From NCBI GenBank assembly GCA_001771275.1, contig METE01000002.1:41983-79981 (forward strand): a DNA stretch of 37,999 bases. Reading direction: 5' to 3'. Of this stretch, positions 19,085 to 28,273 are shown in pieces. The notes beneath the pieces were generated by a model. It made no database searches. It was not told the DNA's origin and worked only from the letters and a program-made list of their open reading frames with translations. The position numbers and the translations under genes were made by a program. Every line of letters starts with the position of its first letter. Positions within the stretch are counted from its first letter, which is position 1. The stretch is from a candidate division Kazan bacterium RIFCSPLOWO2_01_FULL_48_13 (GTDB taxonomy: Bacteria; Patescibacteriota; Kazan-3B-28; UBA10110).

Positions 19085-20440
19085 ATGACGGAATATATTC
19101 CTACAATTGGACTCGAGATACATGTGCAGTTATCGACTAAGTCGAAGATGTTTTGCCGTTGCGATAATAATGCCGAGGGGAAAGAGCCTAATACTGTTGT
19201 CTGTCCGCTGTGTATGGGCTTTCCCGGAGTGCTTCCAGTTGGGAATGCGACGGCAGTAGAATATGGCGTAAAAACAGCTCTGGCATTGGGTTGTGCCATC
19301 AATAAGTTCCAGCGGTTCGATAGAAAAAACTATTTTTATCCTGATTTGCCAAAAGCTTATCAAATCTCCCAGTTCTTTTTTCCAGTTGGTGAACATGGCA
19401 GTGTTGCTATTGATTATTTAGGTTTGGACAGAAAAACCAAGAAGGAATTTAAAGTTGGTATCAACCGGATTCACTTAGAAGAAGATGCCGGCAAATTAAT
19501 CCACACCAAAGATGCTACGCTGGTCGATTTTAATCGGTGCGGCACGCCGCTGATGGAGATAGTAACCGAGCCGGATATTAATTCGCCAGAAGAGGCGAAG
19601 GCCTTTATGCAGGAGCTGCAACGCGTCGTTCGCTCCCTGGGGGTTTCTTTCGCCGATATGGAAAAGGGTCATCTGCGAGTTGATGCCAATGTCTCGGTGC
19701 GGCCCAAGGGTCAAAAAGAATTGGGCGCCAAGATCGAGGTCAAGAATATGAATTCGTTTAAATTTATGGAGCAGGCGCTGAAATTTGAGATCGAGCGCCA
19801 GATCAAAGTATTAGAAGCGGGGGAGAAACTTCAACAAGAAACTCGCGGCTGGGACAGTAAATCTGGCACTACTATTTTGCAGCGGGTGAAAGAGGGCTCG
19901 ATCGATTATCGCTATTTCCCGGAACCCGATCTGCCGCCGGTTGTTCTGACCGATGATCAGATTAGTCAGTGGCAGAATTCGATCGGTTTACCATCTACCC
20001 TTCGGGCAACGGCGGAGCGGAAGGGTCTGCCATATAGCCGTGTATTTGAGCTGCAGGATAAAGACAAATTAATGTTGTTTGTGGGTGTTATGCATATGAG
20101 GGTGGAGTTAAATCCCATTCAGGTGGCTAACTGGATCGAAAAATTTGATAACGAAGAAAAGCTGATCGAATTTATGGATGTGGTGGGCAAACATAATTTA
20201 TCACCGGCGGCGGCCCAAAAGTATTGGGAAACTGGCCAGATTCCTAAAGTGATGGACGAAGCGGTCTTAAAGCAGGCGGTTGAACAAGTTCTAACCAACA
20301 ACCCGGATGTAGTCGCAAGATATAAGGCAGGGGAGACTAAGCTAATCGGATTCTTGATCGGGCAGGTAATTAAGCAAGCAGGAAGCGGAGCCGATCCGGC
20401 CTCTGTTGCAGCCCAGTTGAATAAACTACTTGCCCAGTAG
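19085..20440 (+). CDS. gatB: Asp-tRNA(Asn)/Glu-tRNA(Gln) amidotransferase subunit B
   Basis: IGLEIHVQLSTKSKMFCRC, CPLCMGFPGVLP, KNYFYPDLPKAYQISQ, MRVDANVSVR-like LRVDANVSVRPKG, C-terminal YqeY-like domain. Confidence 0.97.
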   Translation: MTEYIPTIGLEIHVQLSTKSKMFCRCDNNAEGKEPNTVVCPLCMGFPGVLPVGNATAVEYGVKTALALGCAINKFQRFDRKNYFYPDLPKAYQISQFFFPVGEHGSVAIDYLGLDRKTKKEFKVGINRIHLEEDAGKLIHTKDATLVDFNRCGTPLMEIVTEPDINSPEEAKAFMQELQRVVRSLGVSFADMEKGHLRVDANVSVRPKGQKELGAKIEVKNMNSFKFMEQALKFEIERQIKVLEAGEKLQQETRGWDSKSGTTILQRVKEGSIDYRYFPEPDLPPVVLTDDQISQWQNSIGLPSTLRATAERKGLPYSRVFELQDKDKLMLFVGVMHMRVELNPIQVANWIEKFDNEEKLIEFMDVVGKHNLSPAAAQKYWETGQIPKVMDEAVLKQAVEQVLTNNPDVVARYKAGETKLIGFLIGQVIKQAGSGADPASVAAQLNKLLAQ

Positions 20441-20566
20441 TAGAGCTGGGCGGGGCTTTGCCCCCAATAACCTTAATGTCTGCGCCCATCTCACTACTGG
20501 GTTCACCCGCAATCAGAGCTGATTATCTCATTTTTCAGCGTAGCTGGACCGGCTCTTACTTCTGGG

Positions 20567-20595
20567 TTGACAATTTCATCAACTAATGGTATAAT
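20567..20595 (+). promoter_or_regulatory. Consensus promoter upstream of the 20670 / ATPase genes
   Basis: TTGACA, 17-nt spacer ending TGG, TATAAT. Confidence 0.8.
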
Positions 20596-20669
20596 GAAAA
20601 GAAGCCTCGGGATTGACCAAAGGAGGGGAGGTAAGGTAAAATTATAGGTTAGTAAAGAAAAAATCCTTT

Positions 20670-21008
20670 ATGGAAAACAATAATCCTGAATCAGCAAAAG
20701 GTGACGGCGAAAATAGGTTGGAAGTTATCCCCTCGGTAATTGAGGTGGGGCGATCAACCGGGCCGATCATCATCCAGCCAAGCATGGATGAGGATATGGG
20801 GCCGGAACCGCCCTTTGTTCCCCAGGCCATATTGGAGGTGGCGCCCGATGATGTGGTGCCGACCGGTGAATTAAGCAGGCCGGAATCGGCGTTTGATAAA
20901 ATTGATGGCACTGGTGCGCTGCAAGGCCAGTTTGAGGGAGCGAACACTACAGCGGCCGCGGTGGCTCGTCATGCCGTGATAGAATTTAATAGGTTGAAAG
21001 AAAAATAA
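20670..21008 (+). CDS. Small hypothetical protein (~112 aa)
   Basis: ORF directly upstream of and co-oriented with the ATPase; acidic/proline-containing; no family recognised. Confidence 0.6.
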   Translation: MENNNPESAKGDGENRLEVIPSVIEVGRSTGPIIIQPSMDEDMGPEPPFVPQAILEVAPDDVVPTGELSRPESAFDKIDGTGALQGQFEGANTTAAAVARHAVIEFNRLKEK

Positions 21009-21043
21009 ACGAAAAAGCAGTCGACGGTTCAAATTAAAATAAA

Positions 21044-23479
21044 ATGTTTATTTGGGTGGCAGTTATATTAGTACTGATTGGGCTCGCTATTGTCGGGTAT
21101 GTTTTTTATACGGGAACCGCTCAAAAAAAGAATCTGCGGCAGCAGCTGGGTAGCGCGGTTGGCCGGCGATTATTTTTAATTACTTTGCCCAAGGAAGTTA
21201 AAGACGAAGAGAAGAATAAAGAGATCAAGGACCTGATTGCGCCGGCGGAGATATTGCTGCGCAATCTGCATTCGATCCAGGATAGTTTTAAGGGCGAGCA
21301 CATCACCCTGGAGATTATGGCCCAGAGCGGCTTGATCGGTTTTTATATCAGCGTGCCGGATAAGTTAAGCACCCTGCTCGAGAAGCAGGTAACGGCTCAG
21401 TACCCCGAGGCGGTGATCGAAGAAGTAGAAGATCCCAATATCTTTCCGGAACAGGGCCAAGTAGCGGCGGCCCAGTTGAAATTAAAAAAGGAATCGGCCT
21501 ATCCGATCATGACCTACAAATTATTTGAGAATGAGGCGTTAAATGCGCTGACTAATGCTTTAAGCAAACTCAACGAAGATAACGAAGGAGCAGCGATTCA
21601 GATCTCGCTCCGACCGATTGGAGATCGTTGGCAGAAGAAGGGGAGAGCGATCGCCAACGCATTGCAGCAGGGCAAATCCAATAAAACCATTGTGGCCGGG
21701 GTGATAGAAGGGTTGCAGGGGCTGATGATGCCGGGCGGCAAGAAAGAGGATGCGCCGAAAGAGGACAAAAAGCTGACTCCCACTCAAGAAAAAATGGTGG
21801 AAGCGATCGGCGAGAAATCATCCAAATCTGGATTCGAAACAGTAGTGCGGGTGGTGGCGGCTTCTCCCACCCGGGAAGAAGCCCAGATCAACCTAAATAA
21901 TATTTTAAGCAGCTTTCATCAATACAGCAGCTCGCAGAACAATCGGTTTGCCTTGGATAAAGTGCCGGAACATAAAGTTATCTCTCAGTTTATCTTTAGG
22001 CTGTTCAATCTGGGCCGGCCTTATATCTTGAACACCGAAGAGGTCGCCACGCTGTGGCATCTGCCCAATGTCCATTTAGACACTCCCAATATCCGCTGGC
22101 TGCGAGCCAAGCGGCTGACCCCGCCGGATAATCTGCCCAAAGAGGGGATTATCTTAGGCAAGAACAACTATCGCGGAGTGGAAAATATGATCCGGATCAA
22201 AGAAGATGATCGGCGCCGGCACATCTACTGCGTTGGTAAAACTGGTACCGGTAAAACTACCTGGATGCAAAATCTGGCCCTGCAAGATATCTTAACCGGT
22301 CAAGGTGTCTGCGTAATTGATCCGCACGGCGATATGATCGATTGGCTGCTCTCCCGGATCCCGAAAGAGCGGGTGGACGATGTTATTCACTTTTATCCGC
22401 CCGATCTGGATCGGCCGATGGGATTGAATATGCTGGAAGCGGGGAGGGCTGCCCAAAAAGATATGGTGGTGTCCGAGATGATCTCTATCTTTTATAAATT
22501 ATTTGATCCGACCGGCAGCAATCAGGTGATCGGTCCGATGTTTGAGCATTATATGCGCAACGCGATGCTGGCGCTGTTGGCCGACGATGAAACCGGCGCT
22601 ACTTTAATTGAGATTCCGCGGATGTTTACGGACAAGGAGTTCCGTGAATATAAACTGTCGAAAGTTACGGATCCGGCAGTGCGCCAGTTCTGGGTGCAAG
22701 AATACCCTCAATCGCAGCGGGGTCAGCAGTCAGCCGATATGCTGAGCTATGTCATCAGCAAGATCGGTCGGTTCCTGTCCAACGAAATGATGCGCAATAT
22801 CGTGGGCCAGGCGCGGTCGGCCTTTGATATTCGCCAGGTGATGGATGAAAACAAGATTCTGCTGGTTAATCTGGCTAAGGGTCTGACGGGGGATATCAAC
22901 AGCAACTTGCTCGGGTTTATTCTGGTTTCTAAGATCCAGATGGCGGCGTTGGGTCGGGCGGATGTGCCGGAGAATGAACGAAAAGATTTTTATCTGTATA
23001 TTGATGAGTTTCAAAATGTAACTACCGATTCGATCGCCACGATTTTATCAGAAGCCAGAAAGTATCACTTAAACTTAGTGGTAGCGCATCAGTTTGTGGC
23101 CCAGCTGGAAGAAAAGATTAGAGATGCAGTGTTGGGTAATGTTGGTACGATGGTGAGCTTTAGAATTGGCGCGCCGGACACGGAGGTGATCGGCAAAGAG
23201 TTCGCGCCCGGAGTAAGCGAGAATGATTTAGTTAATATCGAAAACCGCAACGCCTACATTAAGTTGATGGTAGACGGAGCGGCTACTAAGCCGTTTAATT
23301 TAACCGCCCTGCCTCCAATGGGTACTGCTAACCTTAAGGTAATGGACGCCTTAAAGAAGCTCTCACGGCTTAAATTTGGCCGGGATAGACGAATCGTCGA
23401 TATGGAGATTAGGGAGCGGGGCAGATTTATCACCGAATCGCAGAATAATCCGCCATCAGAGCCGAAAAATCCGTTTTAA
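21044..23479 (+). CDS. Second membrane-anchored VirB4/TraG/HerA-like ATPase
   Basis: N-terminal TM; Walker A GKTGTGKTTWMQNLA; GVCVIDPHGDMID; DFYLYIDEFQNVTTDS; collinear with the 8212 protein over most of its length. Confidence 0.86.
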   Translation: MFIWVAVILVLIGLAIVGYVFYTGTAQKKNLRQQLGSAVGRRLFLITLPKEVKDEEKNKEIKDLIAPAEILLRNLHSIQDSFKGEHITLEIMAQSGLIGFYISVPDKLSTLLEKQVTAQYPEAVIEEVEDPNIFPEQGQVAAAQLKLKKESAYPIMTYKLFENEALNALTNALSKLNEDNEGAAIQISLRPIGDRWQKKGRAIANALQQGKSNKTIVAGVIEGLQGLMMPGGKKEDAPKEDKKLTPTQEKMVEAIGEKSSKSGFETVVRVVAASPTREEAQINLNNILSSFHQYSSSQNNRFALDKVPEHKVISQFIFRLFNLGRPYILNTEEVATLWHLPNVHLDTPNIRWLRAKRLTPPDNLPKEGIILGKNNYRGVENMIRIKEDDRRRHIYCVGKTGTGKTTWMQNLALQDILTGQGVCVIDPHGDMIDWLLSRIPKERVDDVIHFYPPDLDRPMGLNMLEAGRAAQKDMVVSEMISIFYKLFDPTGSNQVIGPMFEHYMRNAMLALLADDETGATLIEIPRMFTDKEFREYKLSKVTDPAVRQFWVQEYPQSQRGQQSADMLSYVISKIGRFLSNEMMRNIVGQARSAFDIRQVMDENKILLVNLAKGLTGDINSNLLGFILVSKIQMAALGRADVPENERKDFYLYIDEFQNVTTDSIATILSEARKYHLNLVVAHQFVAQLEEKIRDAVLGNVGTMVSFRIGAPDTEVIGKEFAPGVSENDLVNIENRNAYIKLMVDGAATKPFNLTALPPMGTANLKVMDALKKLSRLKFGRDRRIVDMEIRERGRFITESQNNPPSEPKNPF

Positions 23480-23601
23480 TAGGGGAAAGACGATGAAGGG
23501 TGGGGGACAGATAACTTGCTTTTTTACACCCTGTATAGATATAATTCTTTAGTCTAAGGCAATAAACCTCGTATAAATATCAACCTAAATATAGAAAGAA
23601 A

Positions 23602-24126
23602 ATGACCAAGAATAAACAACTCGAACAATTACGCGCCTTAGTAGAGACCGCCTCAGCCAATCTGGCTTCGGCTAAACAGCTGTTGGCCGGCTTATTGGGT
23701 ACCTCGGTAAGCGGTTTGGACTATCAAGGCAAGGCAACGGGGATGACCTCTGACGGCAAAGTGGTCGAGGGAGTGTTCGACGGTCAGTATATGGTAGATA
23801 CCGACGGGAAAAAATATCCGGTACCGGCCAACTATGCCAGCAAATCTAAGTTAGTAGCCGGCGATGTATTAAAACTAACCATTATGGAGGACGGCTCGTT
23901 TATCTATAAACAGATCGGGCCGATCGCCCGTAAGAAAGTTATTGGCACCTTAGTGCAGGAAGGCGATGACTATAAGGTCGTGGCGGGCGGCAAGTCGTAT
24001 AAAGTGCTGTTGGCCTCGGTGACCTATTTTAAGGCCTCAGCGGGCGATGAGCTGACCATTCTGATCCCGGAAGCCGAAGACAGCGAATGGGCGGCCATTG
24101 AAAGCGCAGTCATTCAGCCTAATTAG
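23602..24126 (+). CDS. Conserved-looking hypothetical protein with two repeated beta-rich halves
   Basis: Good ORF; internal repeat (see findings); no named family recognised. Confidence 0.7.
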   Translation: MTKNKQLEQLRALVETASANLASAKQLLAGLLGTSVSGLDYQGKATGMTSDGKVVEGVFDGQYMVDTDGKKYPVPANYASKSKLVAGDVLKLTIMEDGSFIYKQIGPIARKKVIGTLVQEGDDYKVVAGGKSYKVLLASVTYFKASAGDELTILIPEAEDSEWAAIESAVIQPN

Positions 24127-24140
24127 GCTAATATGTAGAT

Positions 24141-24632
24141 ATGGCTTTGCCATACGATTACATAGCTGGTCTGACTGACGGGGAGGGGTGTTTTTCCTTA
24201 CGATGTCACAGTGAAGTTAAGCGCCAACGAAAAGGTCAGCCAGCGTATTTGCGCTGGAGGGCAGAATTTGCAATTGTCATGAGAGCTGATGACGAGCCGC
24301 TTTTAGGCTTGGTCCAAGAGACCATCGGATGCGGTACTATTACCAAATCACGGGGAACGGTTAGATATTCAGTACAGGGGATAGGCGATCTTCACGATAT
24401 AATTTTGCCATTTTTCTTGAAGCACACGATGTATGGCAAAAAACGAAAAGATTTTGAGCTCTGGGGAAAGGCAGTTAAAATTCTGTGGCGGCATAATTCG
24501 AACTTGGTCAATATCCGTAGCGGCACGAAAGGGTTTACAGACAATCCGTGGGGCGCTGATGAACTTGCGGAATTAAGAAGTATCCACCAAGAAATAATGG
24601 GAGTTAAAACAAACCAGCTAGTGGTTGGGTGA
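24141..24632 (+). CDS. LAGLIDADG-family homing endonuclease-like protein
   Basis: YIAGLTDGEGCFSL matches the LAGLIDADG motif; downstream FAIVMRADDEPLLGLVQETIGCGTI is typical of the family. Confidence 0.85.
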   Translation: MALPYDYIAGLTDGEGCFSLRCHSEVKRQRKGQPAYLRWRAEFAIVMRADDEPLLGLVQETIGCGTITKSRGTVRYSVQGIGDLHDIILPFFLKHTMYGKKRKDFELWGKAVKILWRHNSNLVNIRSGTKGFTDNPWGADELAELRSIHQEIMGVKTNQLVVG

Positions 24633-24660
24633 TTTTTGCTATAACGGGTTCAGTCTGTGG

Positions 24661-24699
24661 GATACTTCGCACAAGATACATTGTGCGACTCTCTGTATC
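24661..24699. repeat. Nested inverted repeat
   Basis: GATAC-t-TCGCACAA-gataca-TTGTGCGA-ctctct-GTATC. Confidence 0.75.
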
Positions 24700-24724
24700 A
24701 AAACTCCCCTGTGGGGGTTGGTGT

Positions 24725-24780
24725 GTCATCCCGAACTCGTTTCGGGATCTTAGATTCTGAAATAAATTCAGAATGACAAT
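24725..24780. repeat. Intergenic copy of the TGTCAT...ATGACA palindromic element
   Basis: TGTCATCCCGAActcgtTTCGGGATCTTAGATTCTGAAataaaTTCAGAATGACA: two hairpins inside inverted ends. Confidence 0.8.
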
Positions 24781-25211
24781 TTACTAGTGAAACTGGCCGG
24801 ATATTTAACCCGTAGCAATTCCGAGGCTTCAGCAGGCGTACACCAGCGATACTGGCTGTGTTCCCTGCTTAAAGCGATCGGAGCGTTTTCATCCACTATG
24901 GCGCAGCGGTAGATAAAGAGAATTAATCCTACGCCAACTGTGTCGCCGGGATGTTGCGGGATGCGGATCTTAGACAGAATGCTATCGAAGTATTTAAACT
25001 CCTTTAATTGCAGTTTGGTTTCTTCGGCGATCTCTTGAGTTAGGGTCTGCTCGATACTCTCTCCGTGCTTGACTCGCCCACCGGGAATATCCCAGTAAGC
25101 GCGATTCTCATCAATCAATTCCTGTTTATTAACTTGCAACAACAAGATCTGGCCGGCTCGGTTGGTGATCAGGGCCTTGATGCCTAAATTGTAGATATCT
25201 TCGTTCGCCAT
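24768..25211 (-). CDS. NUDIX hydrolase
   Basis: Nudix box-like GGRVKHGESIEQTLTQEIAEETKLQL; start taken at MANEDIYNLG (25211). Confidence 0.88.
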   Translation of the reverse strand: MANEDIYNLGIKALITNRAGQILLLQVNKQELIDENRAYWDIPGGRVKHGESIEQTLTQEIAEETKLQLKEFKYFDSILSKIRIPQHPGDTVGVGLILFIYRCAIVDENAPIALSREHSQYRWCTPAEASELLRVKYPASFTSKLSF

Positions 25212-25279
25212 CTCCCCTATCATATCAGAGATAGAGAAGGGCCGTTTTTCTTTTCTGGGATTGTATTTATATAAAAATA

Positions 25280-25322
25280 AGGCCCAGATTTGCACAACGC
25301 AAGGTTGCGCAATTCTGGGCCT
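25280..25322 (-). terminator. Long-stem intrinsic terminator for the 25376 gene
   Basis: On the minus strand AGGCCCAGAATTGCGCAAC...GTTGTGCAAATCTGGGCCT followed by TATTTTTAT. Confidence 0.8.
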
Positions 25323-25375
25323 GAGGCTGTTACAAATTGTGGTTGGGCTCGGTTCCCTATTGGGCTGATCTTGGC

Positions 25376-26104
25376 CTATTGGAGGAGGTAAGTCTTTTCT
25401 AACTGATGCATTAGCTTATCAAACTGGTATTTGGACAAGCAGGTGCCCTTTAGCGGGTTGCTCGGATCGGTCAGGAATGCCGACATAACGGAGCAGGGGT
25501 ATTCGGATGTAAGCGCCCGCTCTATCAGCTCGTTACGCACTTCGTCTAGCACCCCGATCTCTTGAGCCAGTAGGCAGAGGTCGCCGAGGTCGGTCTCATC
25601 CATAGAAAGCGCGTTAAGAATAATGTCCACTTTTTCTTTGCTGCTCAACCAAGGGGAGTCTTTGCGGTATATCGCCAAGTCGTTAGCGACTTGGTAGCCG
25701 GCTTTCCCCCCCTCCTCGATCGCCCGCTTCAGTAATTGTGGTGTCACCTCTCGCAGGATGCTGTAACGCTTGGCAATGTTATAGGCGTCCTTAATGGAGT
25801 GGCGGGTGTTGAGCGCTAAGGTGGCGCTTTCTTGCCGGGTGAGCACTGGCTGCTCAGGTCTCAGACCAGCCACCCGAGAGGCAATCTGAGAGTAACCGTC
25901 CTCAACCAAGTGCTTGACTACCAGATCTACCTCTGGCCAGTATCTCAAGCTGGCTGCGAATTGAGCTAAAGCCTCAAGCGTGGCGCCCACACTCGTGAAT
26001 TTCCCATTTTCTATGAGAGATTTTATCAATTCCCTTACCCGGGTTTGATTATCTCTCGTCGACGAAGAAGATTTGGCATCGGTGCCGGTGGTTGAATTGG
26101 ACAT
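25376..26104 (-). CDS. Hypothetical helical-repeat-like protein (~242 aa)
   Basis: MSNSTTGTDAKSSSS start with AGGAAGTG upstream; alpha-helical-looking sequence; no family recognised. Confidence 0.7.
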   Translation of the reverse strand: MSNSTTGTDAKSSSSTRDNQTRVRELIKSLIENGKFTSVGATLEALAQFAASLRYWPEVDLVVKHLVEDGYSQIASRVAGLRPEQPVLTRQESATLALNTRHSIKDAYNIAKRYSILREVTPQLLKRAIEEGGKAGYQVANDLAIYRKDSPWLSSKEKVDIILNALSMDETDLGDLCLLAQEIGVLDEVRNELIERALTSEYPCSVMSAFLTDPSNPLKGTCLSKYQFDKLMHQLEKTYLLQ

Positions 26105-26185
26105 GCAAAACACTTCCTTTGCCCTCGTCAGGGCCAAATTTTTAATCGGGTCGAAGCCCGGCCAGCCGCGTCTGGCTGCGGCTAC

Positions 26186-26214
26186 ATCCTATCATTTATT
26201 AGAAAAATAGTCAA
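26186..26214 (-). promoter_or_regulatory. Promoter for the 25376 gene
   Basis: Minus strand TTGACT, 17 nt, TAGGAT with TGA extension. Confidence 0.65.
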
Positions 26215-26240
26215 GGTGGGAGCGGATTTATTATAAAAAT

Positions 26241-26284
26241 AAGCCCGAAACTCAGTAATTGGCAAATTACTGAATTCCAGGCTT
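26241..26284 (-). terminator. Long-stem intrinsic terminator
   Basis: Minus strand AAGCCTGGAATTCAGTAATT-tgcc-AATTACTGAGTTTCGGGCTT then ATTTTTATAAT. Confidence 0.8.
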
Positions 26285-26310
26285 AAAGCCATTGTGGGCG
26301 GGAGGGTCCC

Positions 26311-26580
26311 CTATCTGTGGCACGCCGAGCCGACTGCTTCGGCCTCGCGCTCGATAGTGACCAACGCCCGATCCCAACTGACCGCCTGGTTTAACTTGAT
26401 ATGGATCTTTGTAATGCGACCATTGACTGGGGTGGTGATTGATTCCTCCATCCCCATAATGGTGCAGATCGGATCGCCGGCTGTCACTCTGTCTCCTTCT
26501 TTAACGAGAATGGTAGCTGGCTTGAAGCCGTATGGCGCGTACAGTATATTGCCGCGACGCATTGCTGCTGTAGCTTTCAT
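26311..26580 (-). CDS. Biotinyl/lipoyl-like swivelling-domain protein without the canonical lysine
   Basis: ATILVKEGDRVTAGDPICTIMGMEESITTPVNGRITKIHIKLNQAVSWDRALVTIE aligns with biotinyl/lipoyl folds; MGM at the usual MKM position. Confidence 0.75.
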   Translation of the reverse strand: MKATAAMRRGNILYAPYGFKPATILVKEGDRVTAGDPICTIMGMEESITTPVNGRITKIHIKLNQAVSWDRALVTIEREAEAVGSACHR

Positions 26581-26686
26581 TAACCACCCCTCCGGTTTGG
26601 TAATTGCGAAGAACTAAACAATACCCTCTTCGCTTGGATTGTTAGACGCGTCATCGATGCCAATCGATGAATAATGAATAAAGAAG

Positions 26687-26729
26687 GCCGGGTAGTTTGG
26701 TCCGAAGAGGTTATCCTCGGCTACCCGGC
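26687..26729 (-). terminator. Intrinsic terminator downstream of the 26770 gene
   Basis: GCCGGGTAG...CTACCCGGC with inner CCGAGG/CCTCTTCGG; minus-strand tail CTTCTTTATT. Confidence 0.65.
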
Positions 26730-26769
26730 AAGACCAATGATCGGCAACGCTGGCAAGCCTAAGCTTGCA

Positions 26770-26991
26770 TCAGTCGTGGGCGAGCTCTTGGGCGATGAAG
26801 TTGTGCAGATCCTCGCCAAAGCTCGGAGTGTTCTGCTTAAAATGTTTTGGTTCTCCGCCATTGAGACGGAGGCACAAAACACCGCCCTCCGAGCAGATGT
26901 GGACTTTTGTCCCGTTCTCTGTAGTCACCTGCTGACGACCGCCGGCTGCCATGGTGGCGTAGGCCATCCCCTCGATTCTCTCAATTGTCAT
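26770..26991 (-). CDS. Small hypothetical protein (~73 aa)
   Basis: ATG at 26991 preceded by GGAGGGCGG on the minus strand; overlaps the stop of the upstream gene. Confidence 0.6.
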   Translation of the reverse strand: MTIERIEGMAYATMAAGGRQQVTTENGTKVHICSEGGVLCLRLNGGEPKHFKQNTPSFGEDLHNFIAQELAHD

Positions 26992-27367
26992 TACCGCCCT
27001 CCTCGCGATGTGGTATTTGTACGGTTCTGAGGAATCTTTTAATCCTATCGCGTTGGTAGGCCGTGCGAGGGATTCTGAGTCTGTATGTGATCCCTGGTTG
27101 CTTTGGTAGAACCGCGATTGAGAGATTCCCGGAGGCGGTGACATTAACGGTGGCGGCCAACTCTGGTGTCTGATCGCCCTTCCCGGGCCGATAGATTGGC
27201 ACTCGCTGCCGAGGACCCGTCAAAGACTTCTCGACCGCTACCAGAACATTGTCGGTCTCAGCTTCACTCAGACCAGATGTTCTGATGATAGCCAAAAGTG
27301 CTACATTAGTTGCCCCATCATTCGCGGGGAACGTCTTCCCCACGATGGTCCCTGTCGTTTCGGTCAT
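26981..27367 (-). CDS. Small hypothetical protein (~128 aa)
   Basis: MTETTGTIVGKTFP start; resembles the 27767 protein in the C-terminal half. Confidence 0.62.
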   Translation of the reverse strand: MTETTGTIVGKTFPANDGATNVALLAIIRTSGLSEAETDNVLVAVEKSLTGPRQRVPIYRPGKGDQTPELAATVNVTASGNLSIAVLPKQPGITYRLRIPRTAYQRDRIKRFLRTVQIPHREEGGNDN

Positions 27368-27557
27368 GACCCTCTCCTTCAACGACTTGTCAACATTTAC
27401 AAAGAGTCAGGCTGCCACAGGGGTTCGCTCAACTCTTAAACAATACAACTATACAGGTGAGGCTTGCCTTGTCCCCTTGTACAAAGCTACCTTGTAATCT
27501 TCCTTATGAACAATTCTAAAATACGGTTTTTAGTTATAGGAGTCAATAAAAAAAATA

Positions 27558-27620
27558 GGGCCGGCTGGTTGTCGAGAAGAAAGCGCGTACGCCTTCGACT
27601 TTGACTAACCATACCGGCCC
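27558..27620 (-). terminator. Long-stem intrinsic terminator
   Basis: Minus strand GGGCCGG..TGGTT...AACCA.CCGGCCC followed by TATTTTTTTTATT. Confidence 0.8.
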
Positions 27621-27766
27621 ACCAGTGGGACCCTGGCCGCGCTTTTAACCATTTTGCCAACGATGACAGTTAAATTAATTAGTGCGACCGGGCTTTGCCT
27701 CCGCCTTCTTAGTTCCCCAAACCTGTCGGGTGCTCCCTTAGCTTTAACTACCTGTTGATTCGATGA

Positions 27767-28129
27767 TTATCCCCCGTCCCGAGCTGATAGTCGTCGGCTG
27801 ATAACACCGGCCGAATAGATCGCGAGGGGTGGGGGTGGTGCATCTGGGTTGAGTACCGTAATGTCCCGTAAGAAACCTTCGGCGTTGCCGGGAAAGTGAC
27901 TAACAGGCATATTAATTCTTCCCAGATTGAATGGCCCTCCGTTCTTAACGGAGATATCGATCTTTCCGTTTCTCACTTCAGTGGTAACGGAGAGGTAGGT
28001 CGAGGTTCCCCTTGATCCCACGAGAGAGAACTCTCTCGTGGAGGGGAGACGATCGGAGTTGCCCCCGATCGCTTTGGCTGCCTCCGCCAGCACTTCAGAG
28101 ATGTCCGCTTCGCTTAATCGTAATGACAC
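27767..28129 (-). CDS. Small hypothetical protein (~120 aa)
   Basis: GTG at 28129 preceded by GGGAGGAA on the minus strand. Confidence 0.65.
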   Translation of the reverse strand: MSLRLSEADISEVLAEAAKAIGGNSDRLPSTREFSLVGSRGTSTYLSVTTEVRNGKIDISVKNGGPFNLGRINMPVSHFPGNAEGFLRDITVLNPDAPPPPLAIYSAGVISRRLSARDGG

Positions 28130-28205
28130 AAGGCAATTCCTCCCAGCTGGTAGTTGTGCACAGTAACGGCGGCTAAATCAAAGGACAACAACAGGTAGGC
28201 ACTAT

Positions 28206-28220
28206 CGGGTAGGCTACCCG
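28206..28220. repeat. Short inverted repeat upstream of the 27767 gene
   Basis: CGGGTAG-G-CTACCCG. Confidence 0.6.
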
Positions 28221-28273
28221 AACCTGACCAAATTAAGCTATTTTTCTCTTTCTGTCAATGCCGTTTATAGTTT

